This document shows, in pieces, positions 53,048-64,000 of a DNA stretch of 64,000 nt. Under the pieces are notes generated by a model, which saw only the letters and a list, made by a program, of their open reading frames with translations, made no database searches and was not told the origin of the DNA. Within the stretch, counting starts at the first letter, position 1; each line of letters starts with the position of its first letter. Location of the stretch: assembly GCA_030998015.1 (NCBI GenBank), contig JARWMV010000232.1:1612001-1676000 (forward strand). Reading direction: 5' to 3'. Made by a program: the position numbers and the translations under genes. Source of the DNA: Ceratorhiza oryzae-sativae. Taxonomy: Eukaryota > Basidiomycota > Agaricomycetes > Cantharellales > Ceratobasidiaceae.

Positions 53048-56030
53048 GCTGGTGATCTCGCGAGCACTGAGCGTGGTTACCAGACGGCTATTTTGTGGCC
53101 GGGCGATACATGATGCTTACACAGCACCGGCGAAAAGCTCTGATATATCAAAATCCACGACTGCGGATTTCATCCGTTCGCAGCATGCAAATTACTTCAT
53201 CGACCCCAGGATCCTCATCAAGCTATCGCACTGAAGAGCGGCTGGAAGGACAAGAGGTCATTCTGGGCTTTGAGATTTGAGGGACCTGATTTGAGTGCCC
53301 GGATTTGGCATTTTGACTATAAATAAAATCGATCGGCATCAATCCTAGATATATTGGTTTTTGTTCGTGCTGCCATTGCAGTCCAGCACGCCTCAGGGCT
53401 GATTGAACATGAGCATAGTAATGATCCCATGCACTTATCAATTACATCTAACATTATGTTTCGTGCGGGACTTGAACCCGGCCGATTCAGGGGTGCTCCT
53501 ATTCCGGAATGCGCATGAATGCGCAGCGGACTGGACTCCAAAAAAGTATATGGAGCAAGAATGATATCTTACGCAAGGAGCTAGAAGTTTCTAAGCAGAA
53601 AGCTATGCAAACTATCGTATTTTTAGCAAGCCCGAGCTACCTTGGCCACGAGCGTTGATATGAGCGAAGAAAATCAACTCAAGTTCAAATCTAGCTCCAC
53701 TAGATTAGCTGCTATAGCCTAATGGCTATTTTATTCACGTGGCGCCAAGTGAACTGAAGAAGCCCAGATGCAATTTTGCGGTCCAGAACAAATGCGCGCG
53801 ATCATCCGTATTGAACTGGGATATAGGAATTTCGAATATAGTAAATCACGCACTGTAGGCGTTTTAGGAATGGCTCGTGCCTCTGTACGCATGCGCCCCA
53901 GACAGATAGACCAGTACTTCACGTTTTGCCCCCGCCCAGAAACGAGCCTTCTGAGAAATGGACTAGTAAAACGTAGCTTGCTTATCGAATACGGGTGTCG
54001 CAAGGCTGAAACCACAACGTTCGCACTCAATAGTACCTGAGTGTTATTTATGTTCTTTGTTGACTCTTGTGTTAAGCATCGTCCTTTGATTTGCTTGAGT
54101 TGCGTCTTCTCTTTGGCTCGAGGCTGAGCCTTCGCTCTACCTGTAGGTTACGAGTAACCAGGAAGGGCAATAATTAGATAATTCAAAAAAAATCATTGGT
54201 TCAAGTTCGAATATAAACGCTTGTCGTACGTCGATATGCGAGAGGGTTAGTTTCACCGCTGTTCTGAACCAATGAGCCAGAGATACAAATTCCCAGGTCC
54301 CAAACCCATACATGTCTGTACGTCATAAACGAAGATGCAACATCCACATCGATTCTTCGATATCTGCTCTCGGAGTGGCGACTGGCTGCTCATGCACACC
54401 AACCTTAGCCACCGGCCGCGATAATCCCACATGATCAAGACTCTGCTCCGTGATGTCAACCTAACCCGGATGTATGCGCACTTTGACATTTCGGGGCCGG
54501 GGAAAAAGCAGTATATACGCGTATAGAAGCCCCAACACTGTCTGCTACGGACGATGTGCTCGCTGTACATATCGAGCACCAGCAGAAAGACATTTAGTCG
54601 AGGTCCAAGAGGGGCCAGAGCGGCACATTGGTGGTCTTTGCTCCCATCTAAAACGAGAGTGCGCCGAGCGAGAGCGGCTATGGATGGGGCCAAACGCTGC
54701 GCAGGGGACGCTCGCTGGCCAACGCTGAACCACGACCGCAGGATCTGGAGGGTTCTACAGTTTCTGTACGGACGAGTCGCAAGCAGTATAAAGGAGAAGG
54801 GGGGGGGGTTGAGAGGGAGGCACTCTACCACCACCACTCTCCATCACTAGTCGAGTACCACCACTACATCCTAGCCACCCATGAGCTCGTGGCCTTCTCG
54901 TAGCGCTATCCAGCTTGTATTAAGTAGCATACTTCACTTATACCACGATTGCTGACATTGGCAACGCAGAGAAGCTCTCAAGTCTTTGGACTACGCCTGC
55001 CGTGCGCCACTCCCCTGAACCAGAACACCCCACCCCACCAGCGGTGGCCGGTGCGCCTATAGGACATCAAACTCACTGGTCGCGAGTTGGGAGTATATTC
55101 TGGGACCACGCACAGCGACGACGGGTTGGGCTCGAGCACACCTCGTTGAGTGATGAGCTCGAACACGGGGTCTGTCAATCTGGCTATAAGCTCGAGTCTA
55201 TCAGACAACCGTAAGCATGTCGATATCGTATACTGTGCCTACCAGCTGAACGAACCAATAGGCCTAATCGTAACCCTGTTGGATCATCATTCGACTTGGA
55301 CTCTGCCTCGTACTTGGACGCCTGTTCTCGCCGGACAAGCTTCTCTGCTTGGAACCCCTCTACCGTCTGTCCAGCGCTCGGATTGGGACATTAAACTCCT
55401 CGACAGGGCAATCGGGTCGGCCCCGACACGTCAACCGGGAGGATATCCTGGGGCTAACGCTCGCAGACTACGACTCGGGTTGGGGCCAGTCTTGGGGCCT
55501 CGGGGCTGAGCAGACCTGGAAGGATGAGCTCAAGCATGAGGTTACATAGAAGGTCCTGGGGGCAGTCGTATTCTGTACTCTCGACACTCTCGTTCCTGAA
55601 TTATTCTGTGCCACTGTGAGTGGGTAACACATGCCCAATAAACACTCACCAATAGTGCTATTACTAGCTTTTGAATAGAATATTCGCTCAGCTGAAGAAC
55701 TGCTAGGCTTCTCAACCCGCTAAATTGTTTGAATGTAATATGAACCGTGTTCCAAAGTCAAATAGGTCAAGTTTGGCAATATGGACCAATGGAATGCCCA
55801 CAGCAGGAATTCAATATTTACTGGCGGCGTACACCGATTCTGTCCTGTGGTAGTCGCGCATATAGCATATGACATTGCACCAATTCGCCTATAAGAACAG
55901 GTTTTTTAGGAAGCCATCAGACACACGGGTTGTCAATTTGTTTATGAATACATTGACCAAAAGTCCTCTTTGTTGTAGTGTTCGTGTTGTTAGAACGGCG
56001 ATGCTTTTCATACTGGATACATTCGATTCG
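53048..56030. other. Long intergenic stretch, no firm gene
   Basis: About 3 kb. Minus strand 53459-53485 has a B-box (GGTTCAAGTCCC) in a tRNA T-arm-like context, but no matching 5' half. A TATAAA at 54785-54790 precedes a short ATG-containing leader (ATGAGCTCG at about 54881) and a possible second exon near 54971-55213 in one frame (about 80 codons, ending ESIRQP); it has no recognised family and could be chance. The remaining ORFs overlap on opposite strands and look random. Confidence 0.35.
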
Positions 56031-57900
56031 TTACAAATCAGTCCGCTTTTCGTACCGGGCCATGCTTGGTGGTAATTGAGCCATTTGATGAGCGACGATT
56101 TCAGCCCCTTGTAATACCCGTAACAGATTTGCACTTGCGAGACCAGCAAGTTGGACGCGCGACCAACCGCGACGACGCAGCTCGGTAAACTGACCACGAG
56201 TAAAGTTAGTCAAGTCCTCGAGCATGACCAGGTTAACTTGCCAGGGCGGGGTATTTCGAGATATCCTCCAAGCCGTCGGGAGTAGAAGAGACGCCATCAT
56301 AGTCGCTGCCGATACCAACGCTGCAACCAACATTCAGTGAGCAGTGCCGTAAATTGGTACTAACTACCCACTTACTGTTCTCGCCCGGCTATACGCCCCA
56401 CATGCTCCACATGGTCCGCGACTGCAGCGACACTCGCATTACCGGGACTCGCAACGAAGCTCGAAGAAAAGTTGATCTATGCGAGGATGCATCTGTTAGT
56501 ATCATCGTACATGATGAAATTCATTGGCAGCACACCATGACCACAGCGTCTTTTTTGCCTTTTCCAGTTCCAATCATTTCCAGAATATAGTCGGGTACAT
56601 TTCGCGGCACATTATGGACCGATCGTGCAGATGAATGAGAAAAGATGACGGGTGCTCGACTCAGTTGGAGAGCTTGAGCGGCAGTGTCATCTGAAACGTG
56701 AGATAAATCCACCAGCATACCGAGGCGGTTCATCTCGAGCACAAGGTCTTTGCCCAATTCGCTAGGATCAGCCTGTAAGTAAACAAAGTGTTAGTCAACC
56801 CTGAAATACACTCACCTCAGTCCTCCGTGGGTAGGAGGCACAGGGGTCGAAATTCCAGCAGAGTCAGCAAACGCATTGTTGCACGAGTGCGTCAGAGTAA
56901 GGTACCGAGCTCCCATGGCATGATATTGTCGAAGAACCGCAAGCGAGTTGCCCAGTTGGTGTCCACTGGGAATCATGCGATCTATTTCAGTATTTGAGCG
57001 CAAAAGAACCAGTTGAGAAAGCTCACCCCTCGACTCCGATCAAAGATGCAATCTTGCCGACTCTAAAAGCTTCTCTTATGTCGGCGGTGGATGTGGCAAA
57101 CATAAATGTCTACAACCCAAGTCAGATTCGCGCAGTGAAAACCGCAAGTGGCATACATTAGAGTACTTTGCGATCAGCAATTTTGAAACATCAATCTGCT
57201 CCAAAGTATCTCTACCAACTCGTTTAGTTATGCCACTATACATGATAGGCACCTCCCTACCTAACGCGATTTGTAGGAACTAGGAAATCGGGTCCGTCAT
57301 CCTGCCATATCAAATTAGACTCCAAGTTTACCAAGCGAGACGACCCAACGGTTCTCACCTTGCAGGAAACATACACACTCCAAAAGAATCCGCCCACGCG
57401 ACCTCTTCTCATGCGCGGAATATCGACATGAGCGGGCATCCGCTCATTCAAGTCAAATGCCGAAATGTTATTTTTGTACACCACTCGCACGAGTTCTGGG
57501 AGATCTGTTCATTTCGTCTCCATCAAACTCTGATACTTTGCTTATCGCGAACGAAACAGGTGGCCTCACCGATATGACCATCCTAGTAACCGAGTTAATT
57601 AGTTATCTCAAAATCAAACCGCTTGCTACGTGTGGGACCTACTATCACCGGTGTACTCTCCAACACGCCCAGCGCCGCCTTTTCAGGATCCCGAGGCATG
57701 CCTTCCTCTAACAAGGTTACGACCGCGACGATTGCCGAGATGAACAGCAGTGTGAGCACGCTCGAGATCGTGAGCTTGACAAAGTCATGTTTACGCCTCT
57801 CGCGTTCGGGCGTTTGGTCGCTGTCTGAGCGGGGCAGCCCATTGGTCGTGGTGCCATCGGTGGAAGGGAGCAACGGTGCTCGTTCATCGGGTGTAGCCAT
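56031..57900 (-). CDS. Membrane dipeptidase, peptidase family M19 (copy 2)
   Basis: Exons on the minus strand: 57900-57643, 57582-57570, 57504-57359, 57301-57261, 57211-57157, 57109-57027, 56965-56816, 56761-56536, 56476-56376, 56320-56242, 56189-56031; 1311 nt, 436 aa. N-terminal cytosolic tail, then a hydrophobic helix ([19 protein letters not shown]). Metal motifs: DGHIDLP across the 13-nt exon 2, [39 protein letters not shown]. Intron 10 is GC-AG (CTG|GCAAGT...CAG) where copy 1 has GT. Exon phases match copy 1; sequence divergence is large, so the duplication is old. Confidence 0.92.
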
Positions 57901-58574
57901 GGCGCTCGGGCTGTTCCTGGTCGTGGTCAGCCTCGGGAGACCAATCCATTCATAACAGGGCCGGTTCGAGAAGTCTTGTCTGGCGCCATACACACTTATC
58001 ACACCACTCGGATCGAAGGTTACACAATCACGCACACATTCCAGCTTCAACTACACTGGGCAACTTCAGTTTATAGAACCGGAATTGCATACCGCAGTCG
58101 GAATAAAGAGAAGAAAACGGAGCAACCAGGATAATTCACAGAGAGGGGACAACGGCATAACACAGGGGGGTATGTCCATGGGGTGATCAGAGGTAACAAG
58201 AAAGAAAGAGCAGAACATAGCGGCCGGCTAGAGGGCGTCGTTCTGTGAGCGTTGATACTACAGCATTCGGAGTAAAAGCGACCAAATCCAACGAAAAGGG
58301 GTGTCACGGCACGTGAAATGAAAGGACAGAGTCACCCCGAAGGGCTAGGAAAATTTATAAACTTTGAAGAGTAAAGAAAGAGAAGAGTAGAAAGAAACCA
58401 AACGATTGCGTTGGAATGCTCTCGCATTCGCACCTAGAAAGCTACAACCTGGGGAGGCGCGCCGCGTTCTCCCAGTGCTTCATAGGCGCCTCACTCCCGT
58501 CGCACACACCAATACCTTTGGCCAAAAAGAGAAAATGATCGTCAAAATCTGCTCTCTCGATTTCTCCCACACAT
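57901..58574. other. Intergenic between dipeptidase 2 and the Q-rich gene
   Basis: About 670 bp; should hold the promoter of dipeptidase 2 and the 3' end of the next minus-strand gene. No RNA gene or repeat recognised. Confidence 0.4.
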
Positions 58575-60340
58575 TCAAAAGGCCTCGACGTCGAGTCCCT
58601 GGCGGCGGTTGCGCGCCATCATCATCGCCTCGAGTCCACCAATTGCCTTGGAGCGCACACGCGATGCAAAGTTGCGCGGCCCGAGCTCGCTGGCCTCGGT
58701 TGGGGGGCCGCGGGGCTGGCGCACTGGCTGAGAAAGGGCCCGGGCGGGAGTCGATGCTCCACTCAAGCTCGCAAGGGATACATTCGACCCAATCTGGCTT
58801 TGGCTCAGGGTCTGACCAGGAATAGGGCGACCCATTCCCAGTCCCTCATACAGACGCTTCGATGCCTCCTCGCGGGAAGCTGGCAAGGGTTCGCCTCCAA
58901 CGGGGGTCGTAGGAGAATTCGAGGCAGGGCTGCGGCTTCCAGTGCTGTGACCATTGTCGACCAGCATCGTCTGGACACCATCTGCGCTAGTGGCGACCAC
59001 ATCAGGCTCAGGAGAGCTAGGTACACTCGGTCCGGTCTCCGCAGTGTTCGAAAGACCCGAGTTGAAACGGAGAGGCTGAGGGCGCACTCGGCTGTTGTCA
59101 CGGGAGTTTGCCGAAACAGGGGACTGATCGCGGAACGGAGGGCTCGATGTCAGTTGGCGAGCAACACCCGAGGGCGGGGACGTCGAGGTGCCCGTAACAA
59201 CCGAGGGACGGCGCCAGGAGAGAGCTGCGCTCCCCTTGCCAGGGGAAGTGTTCATTCCAGAATTGACACCGTTCTGGCCGAGGGAAGTGCCACCGCTGAT
59301 GACCGTAGTCGAGGCATACGAGGCGTTCGTCGGAGTCTGGAGTGGCGCAAAATCGTCCTCGGGCCGTTCCTTGACAGGCGACGCAACCCTCGGGCCGAAT
59401 GAAAAGGCAGCCGCATTGGGATTAAGCGCGGTCGTGGACAGGCTGGATGCACGTGCGCCAAAGCGCCCGTTCAGGCCAGCAGTCATTGGGGGCTGCATGA
59501 TACCAGAGTCCTGATCGATGGACATCGCGCGGCGCGGGGATGGGCCATTCCCAAGGTTGAACGTCGTCTGGAGCGGACCAGCAGTCGAGGGCACTGCAGC
59601 GTTTGCGGCCGAGACACGACGGTTGATCACCGGATTCAGACGCGAGCCGTTGGACAGACCAGATTGGGCCTGCTGGACGGCCTGAGCTGCCTGGATCTGG
59701 GCCTGGAATTGGGCTTGCTGGGCCTGCGCCTGGGCGAGGATCTGGGCTTGGAACTGCTGCTGCTGTTGCTGCTGCTTTGCCTATCGGGACAAGGGAAGCA
59801 ACGTGAGATAGAGCCGCAACTGAATTGGATCAGTCATCACCTGAAGGATCAAGATCTCGTTTTGGAGCTGCAACTGCAGGGCCTGCTGCTCTGCGCTCAA
59901 CCCCCCAAGGCCGCCTGGACGGTGCATGACGCAGGATCAGCATGGCACACACGCGCTCGAGGGAAAATTTACATACCATTGAATCCACCCATGGCTCCCT
60001 GGCTCTGGAGCATTTGCATCATCATCAGCTGCTGCTGCTGCTGCTGGAAGCGGTTCGGGTCGGCGAGCGACGCAGTCATCGGGGCGCCACCGTTCATCAT
60101 GCCGCGGGGGCCCATCGCACCGTTGCCAAAATGCATCTGCTGCATCTGGGCGACGAGCAGATCCTCGTCGTCTTCGTAGATGGCGCCGTTGCCGTAGTGG
60201 CTCTGGGACGCAAAGCGCGGGATCTGGAAGGAACCGCCGGGGGCAGCGGTGTGGGGGACGTTGGCGCCCGAGACAGTGCGGACGCCGCCGGTGCGCAGAC
60301 CGGCGAGGAGCGAGGCGCGGTTGTTGGCGGGGGGCTGCAT
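58575..60340 (-). CDS. Q-rich low-complexity protein, function unknown
   Basis: Exons on the minus strand: 60340-59977, 59914-59841, 59780-58575; 1644 nt, 547 aa. Order: N-terminal segment with SLLAGLRTGGVRTVSG, an acidic patch IYEDDEDLLVAQMQQMHF, a Met/Gln-rich run, a helix LSAEQQALQLQLQNEILILQ, a long AQ-repeat segment, then a Ser/Pro/Thr-rich disordered region and a short conserved-looking C-terminus (GPRNFASRVRSKAIGGLEAM). No catalytic domain. The Q-rich helices suggest a scaffold, RNA-binding or transcription-related role, which is only a guess. Confidence 0.75.
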
Positions 60341-60678
60341 GTTAAGGAGCGAAGATGGGGCGGTAACCAGGCAAAAATATAGACAGGGTCGGTGATATAG
60401 GGCTACGGCTCAGCGCGCAAGAGTAGAAAAGCGGTCGATGGGACGGAGACGATGCGGGCAGCTGGGGCGCTGTGACTATTAACGGCAACTGAAAATAAGT
60501 TTTGTGTGTTTTATCGTATTCAGAGCAGGGCAAGGCAAGGCAAGGACAAAAGAGTAAGAGCAACAGAAAAGAAACAGCGAACACCAAGCGGAGGTCGCGG
60601 TGGTGGAACTCTGTGAGCGCAACCGAGCCGGCTTTATATGCCCCACGTGGCAACCGCAATTGGAAATTCAGCGCCTCC
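60341..60678. other. Intergenic, promoter of the Q-rich gene and 3' end of ERB1
   Basis: About 340 bp, no repeat or RNA gene recognised. Confidence 0.4.
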
Positions 60679-63285
60679 TCAGTTGCACCATACCCGCACA
60701 CTCCCGTCCGCGCCCCCACTCGCCAGCCACGGCAGCTGCTCGCTCCACGCGACGTCCAGCACCCCCAGCCCGTCCGCGACCGTGTGTCCGCGCAGCACCT
60801 TGAGCGGCACGATCAGCGCGTCCGTCATCAGGTCGCTGAAAACCCGCGCGTGGAACACCTGGATCGTCCCGTCGTCGCTCGCAGACGCAAACAGCGGATA
60901 CGTCGTGTGGAACCGCAGCGACCGAATCGCCCGCGTGTGGTATCGCAGCACCTTGTACGGCTTCTGGCTCAGCTCCAGATCAAACCAGCACAGTTTTCGG
61001 TCGTAGCCGCCTACGATGATGTGATCGCCCGAGGGATGCACATCCATGCTCGAGATCCATCGGATCCCAGGCATCAGTGTCTTGAGCAACTTTTGCGCTG
61101 CTAGATCATACAGCCGAACGTATCGCTGTGTCTGGAGAACCATGTTACCGATCTCGGACATCCCTAGATTTAGACCGCTGACTTACTGCAACAAAAAAGT
61201 GAGGCTTGATAGGATGGAACAGCACGCATTGAACCACTCCTTTCACCTTGCGGAACGGTGCCTGTGAATGACGTTTGCTCGTTTGATGTATCCACACCAC
61301 ACCTTGACCCCCGTCCCCAGCTAGAACCACGTCGTACCTCAGCCAAACGTACAGATCGGGCGCATGTCAAACGAGACTTACACACAGATGCCAGGTAGTC
61401 TCCTTTTCGGTGGAACACGATCTGCTTGGGAAGGCCAGACCCCGCGGGGAGCAATACGGTCAGGGCAGGCGACGAATGCGAGGACGCTTTCGTCGCACGC
61501 GCAGTAGATGTTGCGGGGGTGACCACCCATTTGAGCGATGGAGATGACGATTCCGGTCGAGGTGGTAGATTTGCAGGGTTGAGCAGCGATGTGGTGAATG
61601 TGTGTACCCCGGGAGAGATGAACGGCGGAATCAGATAATGGATGGCATCCTCCCTATGCGCACATTAGCCAAAAGTGAATCGGATCAATTAATCAAGGTG
61701 CTCACACTCCCACCACGAAGAAACTCGCGTCCATCCTTGGACACCAGGCCAAGGCGCCGATCTTCCCCTCGAACACCCACTTGGCGGCCTGCCGTCCAAC
61801 CAACATTTCCCACAACCTCACCACCCCGCCCTCATCTCCTGTTAGCACCCACGCCCCATCCGGGCTCACACACACGCACCGCACGCGCGCGGCACCATCA
61901 ACACCTCCCGAGGCGGCCTCGTGTGTGGGGAAAGGACGCAGGCTTGCTGGACTAGGCAACGAGGGTATAAGCGAGTTGGGATCAATGTTGAGCTTGGTTC
62001 GTTGAACACGAGGCGCGAGATACAGATCGAGTAGACGGTCAAATCGTTCACTTGCGAATTGAGGATACGCAGGGACCAGACGCAGCGCGTTGTATTTTTG
62101 TGGAAGAAAATTGCGTTCTCGGTCTTGCTTTTCTGTTTGGTTGAATTCCTTGGTTTCCTCTTCGGTAGGCAGGTATTCCTCGGGCGGGTTGTACGATTCG
62201 GCGGTGGTTGGGAGTGCGGGTTTGGGCGCGGGAAGAGGCGCAGGATGATCCGAGGCGGGTGTGGCCCACAAATTGTAGAAACGTGGGGCCGATTCAGCTG
62301 TAGTAGGCTTTCGAGGGATGATACGGCCAGCTCGAATGGCGCGGACAATCTTCATCACCTATATTCCAAGCATTTAGTCAAGTCTTGCAAGTGATTTACA
62401 AGCCTAGGGGGCTCACCTTTTGCTTCTCCCATTTACTCGGCACGAATCGTCGTTTGGGCTCTGGTTTAGCACTCAGAGGCATAATTTCCTCTTTCCCTTT
62501 GCCTGTAAACCACTCTACGGTCGGTTCGTATGGATCATAGCTAGCATCGGGATTCTCGCCCTGCTGCAGCCTGCGAATGATGTCAAGTTCTTCCGCCGTA
62601 AGCTGGGTGTCCTGCATCGTTGATTTGTCCAGAGCAGATGTCCACGACGTAGGATCCTCGACGGTCGATAGGAACTTGTCGAGCTCGTCTCCGCGAGCGG
62701 GTCGGAGGACCTTTTTGCCGTCAATGGTGTAGCCTATATGAGGCATATCATCGTACCAATGAGCAGGAATGTTGCCTATTCGATTCGGGTCCTTCGAGAA
62801 ATATTAAGATGTAATTAGCATTCGTAAATCATGGCGCACTCACATCTTCAGTCGACGAGTCCGAGTCGTAGTCCGGTTCAATGGGGTTGTATATTCGTTT
62901 TGGCTGACCTGTAATGTCGGATGTGACAAGCTTCCCGTCCAGCGGAATGGCATTCGTAGATCTCCCAGACTCGGATTCGCTACTCGACTCTTCCTCCTCG
63001 ACGTCTGGCTCGTCCTCGTCGTTCTCATCCTCGTCCTCGTCTTCACTAGAGCTCGCTGGATCAATTTCTGGGAATGTTCTACATCGCGTCGTCGCTGTCA
63101 TCACCGGCATCACTCTCTGCCTCGCCGTCGCTTGGCATATCGAGACCAGCTCCTAGTTGGTCGTCCTCATTGCTCTCTGCCTCTGCTATCTCCTTTCGCT
63201 TCCTAGACTTCGGATTCCCAGCCCCGTTGGTATCTTTGGGTTTTGAATGTGTCGTCGAACCGTTGACTTTCTGCTTAGCCGCCAT
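60679..63285 (-). CDS. ERB1: Ribosome biogenesis protein Erb1/BOP1
   Basis: Component of the PeBoW (Nop7-Erb1-Ytm1) complex needed for 27S pre-rRNA processing and 60S assembly in the nucleolus. Exons on the minus strand: 63285-62844 (with an unresolved frame change), 62791-62417, 62358-61706, 61653-61382, 61320-61187, 61131-60679. Acidic N-terminus, then the BOP1 N-terminal domain ([39 protein letters not shown]) and a WD40 propeller ([50 protein letters not shown] at the end). Within 63081-63120 the frame from ATG 63285 meets a TAG while the family sequence ([14 protein letters not shown]) continues one frame over; a missed intron or an indel is likely. Confidence 0.93.
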
Positions 63286-63413
63286 AAGTTAGGAGAAACC
63301 AGGTCGAGGTAAAGAAATGGGGAGGCGAACCAAAATCTTTAGATTAGCGCCGAGTGGCTGTGTTGGCCATCGGTGTTTACGCTCTTGGTCGAAGACTCGC
63401 CGTCGACCTCGAG
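63286..63413. promoter_or_regulatory. Bidirectional promoter between ERB1 and ARP4
   Basis: 128 bp separate the divergent start codons at 63285 (-) and 63414 (+). No TATA box is evident. Confidence 0.5.
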
Positions 63414-63990
63414 ATGGTAGCATACGGAGGAGGTAAGTGTCCGCAGTGCTGTCGCGGGGAACAAAGTGCTGAGGATACCAGACGAGGTCTCCGCGCTCGT
63501 TCTAGACATTGGCACGTCGACGACGCGCGCTGGCTACGCAGGCGACGACGTACCCAAAGCGGTCTTCCCGACCACATTCGGCTACACCACGCACTACAGC
63601 CCTCCCGAAGGCGCCGACCCAAGCGATGAAGAAGCTGCCAAGGTAAACAAGGAAGTAAGGATTCATTTGGGGACGAGGGTGTCAGTCTGTGGCGCGAAGG
63701 CATGGAGGTGGGCAATCCACTTCAGAATGGGATAGGTGAGCTTGGTCTGTAGCCATGTACTCGGTAGGCTTATGGCCATGAAACTGGATAGTGTACGATT
63801 GGACGCCGATCCCTGCCATTATCAACCATGCGATTACAAGGTCTTTACGCTGTGATGCTTCGGAACATCCTATCCTCGTTACCGAACCCGCATGGAATAC
63901 CCAGGCGAACAGGGAGAGAATGGCGGAGATCTTGTTTGAGGAGTTTAATGTCCCAGCGTTCTACATTGCGAACAATGGTGTTCTTAGCGC
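63414..63990 (+). CDS. ARP4: Actin-related protein 4 (partial, runs off the window)
   Basis: Nuclear actin-like subunit of NuA4, SWR1 and INO80 complexes. Exon 1 is 63414-63432 (MVAYGG), exon 2 starts at 63482 and gives [20 protein letters not shown], with the actin phosphate-1 loop region, ending at 63642 or 63654; an exon encoding [16 protein letters not shown] ends at 63735; the next exon is 63792-63990 ([52 protein letters not shown]). The start of the third exon is unclear: the frame needs a very short intron (about 35 nt) or another acceptor. A GTAGGT donor at 63991 closes the last visible exon. Confidence 0.85.
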
Positions 63991-64000
63991 GTAGGTCTTG

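Noticed and set aside
53459..53485. tRNA gene on the minus strand
   Set aside because: B-box and most of a T-arm are present, but no matching acceptor 5' half or anticodon arm could be found upstream; noted only as a relic.
54253..54837. Minus-strand ORF of 194 aa
   Set aside because: No homology, overlaps opposite-strand ORFs of similar length, Arg/Ser/Leu-rich random composition.
58800..59402. Plus-strand ORF of 200 aa
   Set aside because: Shadow of the third exon of the Q-rich gene; high Arg content and no family.
59664..60382. Plus-strand ORFs rich in Leu
   Set aside because: Antisense of the Gln-rich coding repeats of the minus-strand gene (CAG/CTG complement).

Overview
The window is nuclear DNA of a filamentous basidiomycete. 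Host genes carry many short introns (mostly 50-70 nt), protein families are typically fungal (mitochondrial 5-aminolevulinate synthase, Arg8, Trs20, Cwc21, Erb1, Arp4), and the middle is packed with chromodomain Ty3/gypsy retrotransposons. From memory the element mix recalls Rhizoctonia/Ceratobasidiaceae, but no marker here proves the genus.

Left host block (1-10.1 kb): ALA synthase (-), an M19 membrane dipeptidase (+), TRAPP subunit Trs20/sedlin (-), splicing factor Cwc21/SRRM2-like (+, divergent from Trs20) and acetylornithine aminotransferase Arg8 (+). Right host block (51.8-64 kb): an alpha/beta hydrolase (-), a second M19 dipeptidase in inverted orientation (-), a Q-rich protein of unknown role (-), ribosome biogenesis factor Erb1/BOP1 (-) and the start of Arp4 (+, runs off the window). 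Both dipeptidase genes keep the same 11-exon structure, including a 13-nt microexon encoding the first metal-ligand motif.

Middle (about 10.2-51.7 kb): a nest of LTR elements. Family B (minus strand, 15636-33635) has gag and pol; pol is split by a young family A element (A1, 21747-28692) with a perfect 5-bp target duplication. Family C (plus, 33636-39499) lies next to it and abuts a truncated family A copy. A second nearly intact family A element (A2, 43264-50208) sits in an older ORF. All three families show the same self-priming layout: TATA box, predicted RNA start about 33-36 nt downstream, and a primer-binding site just inside the 5' LTR complementary to that RNA start (Tf1-type).

Most unusual is the 3.9 kb between the end of the B pol gene and the adjacent B LTR. 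It holds an ambisense cassette: a decayed Rep gene of the geminivirus/genomovirus (CRESS-DNA virus) type with HUH endonuclease and SF3 helicase motifs, a divergent spliced 163-aa ORF, and a 272-aa ORF, separated by a 134-bp direct duplication and GTCACGTGAC-type motifs that also recur in the B LTRs. A retrotransposon carrying a virus-type Rep cassette is the leading candidate for something undescribed. The B LTR pair lacks a matching target duplication, so the composite needs checking against other genomic copies. Decay of the elements is dominated by CpG transitions: all six stops in C pol fit CGA to TGA, and all LTR-pair differences I found in A1 and A2 are CpG transitions.
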